The position numbers and the translations under genes are program-made. From Spirochaetia bacterium (GTDB lineage Bacteria > Spirochaetota > Spirochaetia > Treponematales > Treponemataceae): DNA of 29,555 nucleotides. Below, one piece after another: positions 14,767-22,076 of the stretch (within the stretch, counting starts at the first letter, position 1; the number at the start of each line of letters is the position of its first letter). The notes beneath the pieces are model-generated. The model did no database searches and was not told the origin of the DNA. It saw nothing but the letters and a program-made list of their open reading frames with translations. Location of the stretch: positions 1 to 29,555 of the forward strand of contig CAAGGF010000047.1 of NCBI GenBank assembly GCA_900769325.1, written 5' to 3'.

Positions 14767-14842
14767 CACATTTTTCCATTGATTTTTGTGCTTAAAATCA
14801 CATTTTTCCAGCTATTTTTACTCAATTTATCACATTTTTCCA
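14767..14842 (+). repeat. Three spaced 14-bp direct repeats (iteron-like)
   Basis: ATCACATTTTTCCA occurs exactly at 14767-14780, 14799-14812 and 14829-14842, with start-to-start distances of 32 and 30 bp (about three helical turns). The regular phasing suggests protein-binding sites on one face of the DNA. It lies between the candidate small RNA and the 3' end of the reverse-strand Sel1 gene. Confidence 0.85.
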
Positions 14843-14858
14843 TTTTTTGAGGAAAATA

Positions 14859-15416
14859 TTATACAGAATCCAACCTTTCAAGAGATTTTTGTGCAGCGGA
14901 AAAACCTTGTTCTGCGGCTTTTTTGTACCATTTGACGGCCTGTTCATAATTCTTTGGAATTCCTATGCCGTTTTCGTACATTCTAGCAAGATTGCATTGT
15001 CCGGAAGCAAATCCCTGAGAGGCGGCTTTTTTGTACCATTCAAATGCTTTCTGAAAGTTTTCTTCTACGCCGAAGCCTTCCATATAAAGCCATGCAAGAC
15101 GGCATTGTGCAACAACATTCCCCTGCCCTGCAATTTTTTTAATCATTTCTGGAACAAATGCCAAATTATATAATTCGTTTTTCAAAATCAAGTCAAAGAT
15201 TTTTCGCACTTCATTTTCTTCTGATTCATTGGCGGGATTCTCCATTGAAGATAAAATGTTTAATGATTCTGCAATATGTTCCTGATTTTTTTTGCAAACT
15301 CCAAGATTTAAAAGAGATAATGCATTTTTGTATTTTAAAAGTTTATCTTTCAAAGGCGAAACATCATTTTTTTTGGCAGAATTTTGATTTGTACTATAGT
15401 TTTTAGAATTTTTCAT
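14859..15416 (-). CDS. Sel1-repeat (tetratricopeptide-like) protein
   Basis: 185 aa. The first 25 residues are polar and Asn/Lys/Ser-rich with no signal peptide. The second half contains Sel1-like repeats of about 36 residues: AQCRLAWLYMEGFGVEENFQKAFEWYKKAASQG, then GQCNLARMYENGIGIPKNYEQAVKWYKKAAEQG, then the start of a third (SAAQKSLERL). An earlier degenerate helical pair covers about 30-95. Sel1 proteins are protein-interaction scaffolds, often fast-evolving. AGGAAAAA precedes the ATG at 15416. It appears to be a single-gene unit; repeat sequences lie upstream. No specific partner is indicated. Confidence 0.85.
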   Translation of the reverse strand: MKNSKNYSTNQNSAKKNDVSPLKDKLLKYKNALSLLNLGVCKKNQEHIAESLNILSSMENPANESEENEVRKIFDLILKNELYNLAFVPEMIKKIAGQGNVVAQCRLAWLYMEGFGVEENFQKAFEWYKKAASQGFASGQCNLARMYENGIGIPKNYEQAVKWYKKAAEQGFSAAQKSLERLDSV

Positions 15417-15548
15417 AGTTTTTTCCTATAAATAATGTAATAGAATAGATGCTGATGCCCCTGGCACGTGAGTGCCGTGTTAAATAATTTCCTTAAGGCA
15501 AACGCCCTTGTGGCGTAAACAAGTTCAGCATGACAGACACATGAAGCC

Positions 15549-15628
15549 GTCATTCCGAACTTGATTCGGAATCCCACTGATAGGTCTTTACAGTCGTTTG
15601 TGGGATGCGTAAACAAGTTCAGCATGAC
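15549..15628 (+). repeat. 80-bp dispersed repeat (second family)
   Basis: The sequence starts GTCATTCCGAACTTGATTCG, ends AAGTTCAGCATGAC, and is about 85% identical to the inverted copy at 9139-9218. A further fragment (GTAAACAAGTTCAGCATGACAG) lies immediately upstream near 15516-15537, so the copy sits in a small cluster between the Sel1 gene and the unknown gene. Confidence 0.85.
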
Positions 15629-15649
15629 AAACAGTTCAGAGTTTTGGCA

Positions 15650-16294
15650 TTAAAAATCCGTGTCTTCTTTAATCAAAATTCCATCTTTTCTTCGGAATGA
15701 TCTGGTAGATTTTGATACATAAGGACTCTTTCTTTTAAAAAGGATACGGTATTGTCTGTTAAAAGCGTTCATATATCTGGAATTCGGATAGCGTTCTGCA
15801 AGGCGTTTTAAATACAGAAAACTGGTATGTTTATCATCAGTTCTGTAGTAGTAATAGGCATAAACCATTTCATCGTATTGGGAGACCTTGAACTTTTCAA
15901 GCGTTCTTATGTTTGCCTCTTGAATTTTTATGATTTTATCATGCCACAAATTCATTACCAATTCTGCAATTGAGGTAATCTTTTTGTAAAAATCTTCCGT
16001 ATCTTTAAAATCCTCAAAACGACATGCATCTGGAAATTTTCCAAACTGAACGACTTCTGAACCTACTGAAATTCTAAATTTGTTGTTTTCAAGAATTCCT
16101 TCTTCTTCAGGATAGGGAAACCAGAAGATTCTTTCTATTTTTTTCGTATAATTTTTATTGTGATTGTTAAGCAATTTATGATAGTATCTTTTTGACAAGC
16201 TGGAAAACACCATATCATCATCGTAATGGCACTTTCCGTATTCAATTTTTATAGGATATGGAAAATACGCTTCAAGGTCTTCATCATCAATCAT
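15650..16294 (-). CDS. Hypothetical protein, 214 aa
   Basis: I place the start at ATG 16294 (MIDDEDLEAYFPYPIKIEYG) because TAGGAG lies 7 bp upstream and the more upstream in-frame ATG has no such site. The protein is soluble-looking, rich in Tyr, Phe and charged residues, with no signal peptide or membrane segment. A helical segment covers about 125-170 (ITSIAELVMNLWHDKIIKIQEANIRTLEK) and a very basic tail covers about 185-205. I do not recognise the family. A strong terminator (16333-16360) separates it from clpP on the same strand, so it should have its own promoter in the 39 bp between them or depend on leak-through. Confidence 0.75.
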   Translation of the reverse strand: MIDDEDLEAYFPYPIKIEYGKCHYDDDMVFSSLSKRYYHKLLNNHNKNYTKKIERIFWFPYPEEEGILENNKFRISVGSEVVQFGKFPDACRFEDFKDTEDFYKKITSIAELVMNLWHDKIIKIQEANIRTLEKFKVSQYDEMVYAYYYYRTDDKHTSFLYLKRLAERYPNSRYMNAFNRQYRILFKRKSPYVSKSTRSFRRKDGILIKEDTDF

Positions 16295-16332
16295 ATTTAA
16301 GTCTCCTAAAATCTTTAAGAAAATATTGTAGT

Positions 16333-16360
16333 AAAAAAACTCTGGACAAAATGCCCAGAG
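16333..16360 (-). terminator. Rho-independent terminator after clpP
   Basis: On the reverse strand, CTCTGG (16360-16355) pairs with CCAGAG (16345-16340) around a 9-nt loop and is followed by seven T (16339-16333). It begins 19 bp after the clpP stop. Confidence 0.88.
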
Positions 16361-16378
16361 AAGCAATCTTTAGGAAAA

Positions 16379-16927
16379 CTACAAAACAGAATCTACAATT
16401 CCGTATTCCACAGCTTCCTGTCCGTGAAGGTAAAAATTGCGGTCGCAGTCTTTTGAAACTTCTTCAAATGATTTTCCGCAATTTTCAGCAAGAATTCGGT
16501 TTAAGCTTTCTTTGCAGCGTTTTAATTCCATTGCTTCAATTTCTACATCGGAAGACTGCCCTTTTGCTCCTCCCAATGCCTGATGAATCATGACTGTCGA
16601 ATTTGGAAGAACATTGCGTTTTCCTTTTGTTCCGCCGCTTAAGAGAACTGCACCCATGCTCATCGCTTTTCCGACGCAAATTGTACGCACTTCACTTTTA
16701 ATGTGTTTTATTGTGTCGTAAATTGCAAGGCCGGCCGTAACATCTCCGCCGTAGCTGTTGATGTAAAACTGAATGTCGTCATGACTTTGTGCGTCAAGAT
16801 ACAAAAGCTGGGCAATGATTGATTCAGCCATATTTTCTTCAATTTCGCCAAAACAATGAACGATTCTGCTGTTAAGATTTGCAGTCCAAATATCCGTGTG
16901 GTCTGGTAAACGAGGTTCAATATACAT
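16379..16927 (-). CDS. clpP: ClpP-like serine protease, atypical triad
   Basis: 182 aa with the ClpP fold: INSYGGDVTAGLAIYDTI (56-73), the nucleophile elbow GKAMSMGAVLLSGG (S90) and the MIHQALGG His motif (H115), ending EAVEYGIVDSVL. Aligning from that conserved end, the residue at the place of the catalytic Asp (D172 in Gram-positive ClpP, motif DRD) is Asn164 (CDRNFYL). Listeria ClpP1 is a known example with Asn there and depends on a partner for normal activity. The N-terminus is short, so the axial loop region differs from classic ClpP. AGGA lies before the ATG. The gene is 92 bp downstream of a large AAA+ ATPase on the same strand, with a non-terminator hairpin (16968-16991) between them. 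It is probably a second, specialised ClpP. Confidence 0.92.
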   Translation of the reverse strand: MYIEPRLPDHTDIWTANLNSRIVHCFGEIEENMAESIIAQLLYLDAQSHDDIQFYINSYGGDVTAGLAIYDTIKHIKSEVRTICVGKAMSMGAVLLSGGTKGKRNVLPNSTVMIHQALGGAKGQSSDVEIEAMELKRCKESLNRILAENCGKSFEEVSKDCDRNFYLHGQEAVEYGIVDSVL

Positions 16928-17019
16928 AAACTTTCCTGTTAAATAAGATTTGTTTTAAAGATTTGATGCAAAGGGAAAAAACTCCCCTTGCCCGATTTTT
17001 TGAAAACTAAAAAACTCCT

Positions 17020-19338
17020 TTACGATGCAAAGCCGATTTGCCCTGCTCCGTTTTTGCGTTTTTCATCCTGAATTTTTACAAGTTCGCCAATGATATACTG
17101 GGAATTAAGCTTTTCTTTTGGAACAAAACGGATTTTTCCGCTAACAGAACCAAAGTCGCCCGGAGTAACAGTTGAAAAGCCTGAAAGTTCTTTTATCTGT
17201 TCTTCTGAAAAGTTGAATTTGGAAAAGAAACTTGAAAGCAAAGTTGAAATTCCTTGAAAGTTTAATGCCTTGAATTCGCTTATGATGTGGAATCTTCGCT
17301 GCATTGCAGGATCCATAATTTTGCGCAAGTTCGTTGTACAGATACAGATTCCGCTGAATTCTTCCATTTGAGTAAGGAATTCGTTTACCAATGTTCTTTC
17401 CCAGGACTGTTTTGCGCCTGTTCTGTCGGCAAAGAATGAATCTGCTTCGTCGAACAAAAGAATTGAACCTGTTGATTCAGCTTCTTCAAAGGCTTCTGCA
17501 ATCATCCGTTCAGTCTGTCCAACATAAGGCCCTAATAAATCAGAACAGCGTTTTAAAAGAAGCGGCTTTCCTAATGTTAAAGCAATATATCGTGCAAGTT
17601 CAGTCTTTCCAGTTCCGCTCAAACCGTAGAAAAGCATTCGGATTCCGTCTGATTCTTCATCCTGATTTTCTATTCTGTAATCTTCAGCCGCTTTTACCAT
17701 TTCAACGATTTCAGAAGCAGCAACAGAAGTGTTCAGGACAGACAAATCATAGGATTTTTTTACTGCATCGCGGATTTTCTTTTTGCCGTACAGAAGCGAC
17801 GAATTTGCTTCAAGAACGGACTTGATGTCGGTTTTTACTTTTGATTCGTTTCCTTTTTGATAGTCAAGCGAACTGATTGCCTTTACAACATTATCGACAG
17901 ACGCTCCGGTTATCTGGTATTTTCCGCACATATCAAGAACATCGTTTTTGAGGTTCACAGGAATTCTTACATTTTTAAGTTTTCCTTCTGCAATTGAACG
18001 CAGCGTTTCTTTTGGCATCGACTGAAATTTTATGCTGTAAGTAAATCTTCTGAGTGTGCTTTCGTCGATTTCGTTTGTGTAGTTTACAATCCAGATAACT
18101 TTGTTTTCTGAAGTTTCAAGCATTTTGTTTACAGTTCCTTTTTGCGGAGAACTGAGCGGCATCCCGAAAAATCCGACTCCTTTTGTCTGAAGAACATTTT
18201 CTGCCTCGTCAACAACAAGAACAGAATCATCTTTTTTTAAAGAAAGATAGCAGTTCAGGCGGCTTAGTGCTTTGCCTTCAACATTATCATTCTTTTTTGA
18301 GATTTCAAGTTCGTTCTTGTAAGTTGACATTTTCAGCCCGGCCTGTTTTACAAGTGCTTTTGCGTATTCTGTTTTTCCAGAACCTGCTGCACCGTAAAGA
18401 AGAATATTGCAGGAATTCTTGCTTTTTAAAAGCTGAACTGCAACATCTGTCTGTTTTTGAGACACGCTGAAAGAATCAGGCTCATACGCTTTTACAGATT
18501 TTTCATTTTTTACGATGTCGGAAAAGTAAAGACGCAAATCTTTTTCGTAAATGGCATCGATAGCATCTTCATCAATATTGCCGTCAGAATCAAGTAAACC
18601 GAAAGATTTAAGCTTCTGGTCTTTTTTAAGGAGAAGACGGATTTCTTTCTGGTTTAAACCGCTGCATTTTGAATAGATTTCAATGCGGTTAATTGAATCC
18701 TGATTGAAAAAATTGTTGCACACCTCGTAGATTTCTTTTACGCTCTGAGTTTTAAAAGCAACATTGAGAAGTTTTGATTCGCTTGCACTGAGTTTTAAAG
18801 TCTCTGATACAAACTGAACTGCACTTATATCTTCTATAGCGTTTTTAATTCTTTGAGGAATTTGAATTTTCTTAGAAACAACAGATTTTTCAGTGAAAGT
18901 TTCTGGATTTGTAAAAAAAGTAAGTGCTACAACTTGTGAAAAATAGAATTTGCTTCCTGAAAACAATACGCGAATGAGATTTACATCGTTTTTTGTATCA
19001 GTCTCCCAGCGACCGCAATTTTCATAAATGCTCTGGTCTTCCCTATAATTATTTTTAAGGCTTCCCCTGCACATAAAAGGATGCCTGTATCTGCTGCTTG
19101 ATGGAGTAAACGGTGTGAGGACTTTTGTTTTTACAAGATGGCTGATAATCGCATTCAATACATTTTCTGCGTGGGCATTTAAATTTAATCTATTTATTAA
19201 AGCATTGTATAATACCTGACATTCTTCATCGCGTTCAACATCTATAACATCTAGCGTAAGCTGATAAAGATAGTATGCCAAAGTCAATGCATCGTTTTCT
19301 GAACATGAGCTAACTTTTAAAAGTGCGTTTCCTAACAT
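17020..19338 (-). CDS. Two-module AAA+ ATPase with C-terminal IGF motif, candidate unfoldase for the adjacent ClpP
   Basis: 772 aa from ATG 19338 (AGGG about 10 bp upstream; a longer frame to 19380 lacks a site). Residues 1-290 are an unrecognised N-terminal domain. AAA module 1 has Walker A GAAGSGKT (316-323), Walker B VLVVDEAE (D377, E378) and a VGF tripeptide at 388-390. Module 2 is a classic AAA domain: GLSGTGKT (572-579), pore-loop PYVG (604-607), ILLFDEAD (D630, E631), sensor TTN (668-670) and Arg finger pair R681-R682. The protein ends QIGFAS. IGF/LGF-type tripeptides dock Clp unfoldases to ClpP, though normally from an internal loop. The next gene is clpP. The ATPase calls are firm; partnership with ClpP is inferred. 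Confidence 0.88.
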   Translation of the reverse strand: MLGNALLKVSSCSENDALTLAYYLYQLTLDVIDVERDEECQVLYNALINRLNLNAHAENVLNAIISHLVKTKVLTPFTPSSSRYRHPFMCRGSLKNNYREDQSIYENCGRWETDTKNDVNLIRVLFSGSKFYFSQVVALTFFTNPETFTEKSVVSKKIQIPQRIKNAIEDISAVQFVSETLKLSASESKLLNVAFKTQSVKEIYEVCNNFFNQDSINRIEIYSKCSGLNQKEIRLLLKKDQKLKSFGLLDSDGNIDEDAIDAIYEKDLRLYFSDIVKNEKSVKAYEPDSFSVSQKQTDVAVQLLKSKNSCNILLYGAAGSGKTEYAKALVKQAGLKMSTYKNELEISKKNDNVEGKALSRLNCYLSLKKDDSVLVVDEAENVLQTKGVGFFGMPLSSPQKGTVNKMLETSENKVIWIVNYTNEIDESTLRRFTYSIKFQSMPKETLRSIAEGKLKNVRIPVNLKNDVLDMCGKYQITGASVDNVVKAISSLDYQKGNESKVKTDIKSVLEANSSLLYGKKKIRDAVKKSYDLSVLNTSVAASEIVEMVKAAEDYRIENQDEESDGIRMLFYGLSGTGKTELARYIALTLGKPLLLKRCSDLLGPYVGQTERMIAEAFEEAESTGSILLFDEADSFFADRTGAKQSWERTLVNEFLTQMEEFSGICICTTNLRKIMDPAMQRRFHIISEFKALNFQGISTLLSSFFSKFNFSEEQIKELSGFSTVTPGDFGSVSGKIRFVPKEKLNSQYIIGELVKIQDEKRKNGAGQIGFAS

Positions 19339-19413
19339 TATTTTTACCCTTTTACCCGATATGGGTTTGCTAATCAACAATAAGAGCGTTTATGCCCTTA
19401 ATCATCAAATAAC

Positions 19414-19450
19414 AGTTTAGGGTTTGTCATTTAATGACATTCTCTAAACT
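19414..19450. other. Long hairpin between the sigma-factor and AAA+ genes
   Basis: AGTTTAG (19414-19420) pairs with CTAAACT (19444-19450), enclosing the 15-nt palindrome TGTCATTTAATGACA (19425-19439). There is no T run on the reverse strand, so it is unlikely to be a full terminator. A processing site, attenuator or protein-binding site inside the operon is more plausible. Confidence 0.6.
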
Positions 19451-19470
19451 TCCATTTTTTATGTTAAGCT

Positions 19471-20184
19471 TTAAGCTGCACGATTTATGTAATCGTATGA
19501 ATAAGTTAAATCTTTTCTTAAACTTTCAAGAGCATTTTTTTCAATCTGTCTGATTCGTTCTCTTGAATAACCCATAAGTGTGCCGATTTCTGAAAGACTC
19601 ATAGGTTCTTTTCCGTCTAAACCGTAACGCATTATTATGACAGACTGCTCTTTCTGTTTAAGATTTTTAAGCATTTTGTTTAAAAGAATTTTTGTTTCTT
19701 TGTTACAAAATTCTTCTTCTGGAGTTGGAGTTTTTTCATCTGGAATGAACGAAGCAAGCGTTATCTCGTCATCTTCGCTTTTTCCGATATTTTTGTCTAA
19801 ACTTGCAATATTCCACTTGGATTTTTTCATTTCGTTGAATTTATTGCCAGGGAATTTTATGCATTTTGAAGTTTCACGGATTGCTTTTTGAATATAAGCC
19901 GTTATCCAATTTACCGCATAAGTAATTACCTTGGTGTTGTTTGCAGGATCAATTTTTTCAACAGCATGCATAAGCCCCATAGTTCCTTCGATAATCAAGT
20001 CTTCAAGATCCATGAAACTTTTGTACCTGTGTGCAATTTTTACGACAAATCTCAAGTTTGCTTCTACAAGTTTTCTTTTAGCGTTTTCATCACCACAATA
20101 TGCTTTTGTGATTAAAGTTTTTTCTTCTTCTGCGGTTAATAAAGCAAATTTTTCAATTTGTTTATAGTAATTATATTCTGACAT
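19471..20184 (-). CDS. Sigma-70-family RNA polymerase sigma factor (RpoD/RpoH-like, no region 1.1)
   Basis: 237 aa. Region 1.2/2 spans about 4-110 (LLTAEEEKTLITKAYCGDENAK, ANLRFVVKIAHRYK, DLEDLIIEGTMGLMHAVEKID, ITYAVNWITAYIQKAIRE). Region 3 is about 111-160. Region 4 is about 165-225, with the helix-turn-helix LSEIGTLMGYSRERIRQIEKNALESL. The length and missing region 1.1 point to an alternative or group 2/3 factor rather than the primary sigma. GAGG precedes the ATG. A TTGACA-17-TATATT promoter lies about 200 bp upstream. The AAA+ and clpP genes follow on the same strand, so it may direct or share expression with that protease module. It could also be an ordinary stress sigma that merely lies beside them. 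Confidence 0.92.
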   Translation of the reverse strand: MSEYNYYKQIEKFALLTAEEEKTLITKAYCGDENAKRKLVEANLRFVVKIAHRYKSFMDLEDLIIEGTMGLMHAVEKIDPANNTKVITYAVNWITAYIQKAIRETSKCIKFPGNKFNEMKKSKWNIASLDKNIGKSEDDEITLASFIPDEKTPTPEEEFCNKETKILLNKMLKNLKQKEQSVIIMRYGLDGKEPMSLSEIGTLMGYSRERIRQIEKNALESLRKDLTYSYDYINRAA

Positions 20185-20418
20185 TGCTATACCTCAAATA
20201 AATTGCATCTGAAATAAAAACCTTTTCGGTAACCAACATTTATCTTATCACTGTTTTATCCAGGCGTGATTCCTGTCAGCATTTTCGCGCACTCGTTTCT
20301 CGGAACGGGCCTACTTGCTTTTTTTCCTTCTCTAAAAATGTCAAAGAACTATTAAAAAATGAATTTTAGTATGGGTGATTAGGACATATAATATAGTTGC
20401 GTTTTTCCCAATTGTCAA
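20185..20418 (-). promoter_or_regulatory. Promoter and long leader of the sigma-factor gene
   Basis: On the reverse strand TTGACA (20418-20413), a 17-bp spacer and TATATT (20395-20390) form a near-perfect promoter. The predicted start near 20383 leaves a leader of about 198 nt. The leader contains GC-rich structured stretches unlike the surrounding sequence: CGTT/AACG and CAGG/CCTG hairpins between 20255 and 20320, and a GGTTACC/AGGTTT element close to the start codon. No known riboswitch family was recognised. Confidence 0.65.
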
Positions 20419-20530
20419 ATTTTTTTTAAAAAAAAGTGATTTTTTTTTAATTTGCCTTAAAAGAATTGATTTTTGTGCCGGTTTTTAAAGGCAGCAGTTA
20501 AACAATATAAAAGAAAAAAGGTTACAGTTG

Positions 20531-20555
20531 GTCGCCAAAAAAGCGACAATTTTTT
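20531..20555 (+). terminator. Terminator-like hairpin on the + strand
   Basis: GTCGC (20531-20535) pairs with GCGAC (20543-20547) around a 7-nt loop and is followed by AATTTTTT. It faces the + strand, where no gene ends. On the reverse strand it would not terminate the gene at 20614 because it lacks a T run there. Apart from this and the sigma promoter, 20419-20613 is plain AT-rich sequence. Confidence 0.6.
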
Positions 20556-20613
20556 CCTTCCCCTGAATTAAATAAATTAATTTCAAAGGAAGAAAGAATT
20601 ATGAAAATTGAAA

Positions 20614-21273
20614 TTAATCCACTATGTAATAGATTTCCCTTAATTTTTCTCCACAAGAAGAAAATTCCATAACTCGGACATATTCTTTTTTTTCATCCCC
20701 CTTTTGAGAAACCTTGTATGTAATCGAATCGTTAATTATGTATTCATCGTAAGAATCATAACCAATCCAGTTTTTGTGCTTTATAGATTTTACATTTCCG
20801 TTACTGTCAAGAGTGTTAATCTGTTCATGACCGTCTCTTTCCACTGAATGAAGAAGTTTTTTGCCGTCTTCGGTGAACTCTGCAAATCCTTTTGAACCGT
20901 CAGAAAATTCTTCATAATATTTGTGTTCAGTTTCTGAATAACGCCTTGTTCCGGTAATCTTTTTTCCGTCTTCAAGAATCTCAATGTCGGCATTTTTTTC
21001 ATTTCCCGGAACAGAAAACTTTATTTTTGTCGTTGTATTTTTTTCAAGTCTCTTAAGACTTTTAAGGCGACCGTGAAAGTCAAATTCCATCACTTCCGAT
21101 AAAACCGTCTCATCGCCTGCGTTACCAGAATCATCCAATCTAGGAATATTCTGCACAGTAACAGGCATTCCGTTAATTTTGTTGTAAGTGATGATTCTGT
21201 AGGGCATAACATTTTTTACAACCATTTTTCCATCAAGAATAAAACTGATGCTCTCTTCAAATTTTGGACTCAT
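20614..21273 (-). CDS. Hypothetical beta-repeat protein, 219 aa
   Basis: I start at ATG 21273 (MSPKFEES) because a perfect GGAGG lies 4 bp upstream; the longer frame to 21417 crosses a terminator hairpin and repeat DNA. The protein has no signal peptide or membrane segment. It is made of short strands joined by DG/NG turns (ILEDGKKITGTRRYS, EEFSDGSKGFAEFTEDGKKLL, TLDSNGNVKSIKHK). These resemble the beta-hairpin repeats of YD/MORN-like proteins, but I cannot assign a family. A small hairpin (TGAGG/CCTCA) lies immediately before the Shine-Dalgarno. It appears to be monocistronic, behind the terminator of the zeta operon. Confidence 0.75.
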   Translation of the reverse strand: MSPKFEESISFILDGKMVVKNVMPYRIITYNKINGMPVTVQNIPRLDDSGNAGDETVLSEVMEFDFHGRLKSLKRLEKNTTTKIKFSVPGNEKNADIEILEDGKKITGTRRYSETEHKYYEEFSDGSKGFAEFTEDGKKLLHSVERDGHEQINTLDSNGNVKSIKHKNWIGYDSYDEYIINDSITYKVSQKGDEKKEYVRVMEFSSCGEKLREIYYIVD

Positions 21274-21309
21274 TTTTCCTCCGTGAGGGACTACCTCATT
21301 CTGCAAGAT

Positions 21310-21341
21310 AAAAAAAGCCGAAAAACTTAATTTTCCGGCTT
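21310..21341 (-). terminator. Rho-independent terminator on the reverse strand
   Basis: Reverse strand AAGCCG (21341-21336) pairs with CGGCTT (21320-21315) with additional A-T pairs inside, followed by a T run to 21310. It sits about 40 bp upstream of the 20614-21273 gene. It therefore ends read-through from the zeta operon or acts as an attenuator for that gene. Confidence 0.8.
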
Positions 21342-21356
21342 CCAATTTGATGGGAA

Positions 21357-21495
21357 TATTAATATAGTAATTTTTTTTGGAAATGCAAATTTTTTTTAGA
21401 AATTTATTCATTTTCAATCATTTAGTAGAAGTAATATTAGATGAACAAATTATTTTTATGAAATGTTTTGGATGGTTGGTTTGGTATTTTATTAT
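21357..21495. repeat. Long direct repeat R1, partly shared with 22519-22573 and 23791-23880
   Basis: The stretch AGAAGTAATATTAGATGAAC to TTTTTATGAAAT (21427-21464) and the preceding AT-rich 70 bp recur at 23791-23880. The 3' part, including AAATTATTTTTATGAAATG and TTGGATGGTTG, recurs at 22525-22573. The copies border the toxin-antitoxin-like modules of this region. Confidence 0.8.
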
Positions 21496-21506
21496 GATAT
21501 TATAAC

Positions 21507-22073
21507 TTAATTTTTTATCAAATTAAGTATTTTTGTTTGTGACCATAATTTATTGGGGTAAATAGAAAATTCAGATTTATGTTTTCTGATGATTCGAACA
21601 GGCTTATCCAATGAATTATCGTAAACATGTAAAATATCGCATAATTCAATTAATTTTTTAATGTTAGATATTGAACCATAATATCTACTGAGAATTTTAT
21701 CTTCTGGAACTTCATGACCGCCGGATGCTACCCTTGCATTTACGCGTTCAACATTGATTTTAGGATCAGCAGTCAGTACAAATACGCATTTTATAAAATA
21801 CCCAGCCGCTTTTGCTTTTTCCAGAATATCTAATTTATATTGAGAAGATAGAACTGTTTCAAATGTAAAATCTTCCTTATTTTTTATAGAGTCATATCGT
21901 TTTTCATCAACAAACTTTGCTGCATCAATCACAGACATTCCGGTTGTTCTTACAACATCATCCGCATTTGTATAATTACCAATGATATCAAAAAATTGAG
22001 TTATAGTACTTTTTCCAGAACCATTTGGTCCTGCAATAACAAGAAGCATTGGTTTGCGTTCTGCTACATTCAT
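21507..22073 (-). CDS. Zeta-toxin-family kinase-like protein
   Basis: 188 aa with a P-loop kinase fold: Walker A GPNGSGKS (15-22), NADDV (36-40), FTFETVLSS (69-77, the position of the zeta FxxE motif), and VNARVASGGHEVP (111-123), where the arginines correspond to phosphate-binding residues. Chromosomal zeta-like proteins of this size phosphorylate UDP-sugar precursors or other small molecules and can be toxic when free. The classic PezT/zeta proteins are longer. It starts 3 bp after the stop of a 69-aa gene, which occupies the antitoxin position. There is no own promoter. Whether the pair is a true toxin-antitoxin system is likely but inferred. Confidence 0.85.
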   Translation of the reverse strand: MNVAERKPMLLVIAGPNGSGKSTITQFFDIIGNYTNADDVVRTTGMSVIDAAKFVDEKRYDSIKNKEDFTFETVLSSQYKLDILEKAKAAGYFIKCVFVLTADPKINVERVNARVASGGHEVPEDKILSRYYGSISNIKKLIELCDILHVYDNSLDKPVRIIRKHKSEFSIYPNKLWSQTKILNLIKN

Positions 22074-22076
22074 AGT

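Noticed and set aside
14767..14842. CRISPR array
   Set aside because: The repeats are only 14 bp, the spacers are 16-18 bp, there are only three units, and no cas genes are present.
20601..20672. Short + strand frame (23 aa) with an AAAGGAAG site overlapping the end of the 20614-21273 gene
   Set aside because: It follows a terminator by 45 bp with no promoter and encodes nothing recognisable. It is probably chance.
21274..21417. N-terminal extension of the 20614-21273 protein
   Set aside because: It would cross a Rho-independent terminator and repeat R1, while a perfect GGAGG serves ATG 21273.
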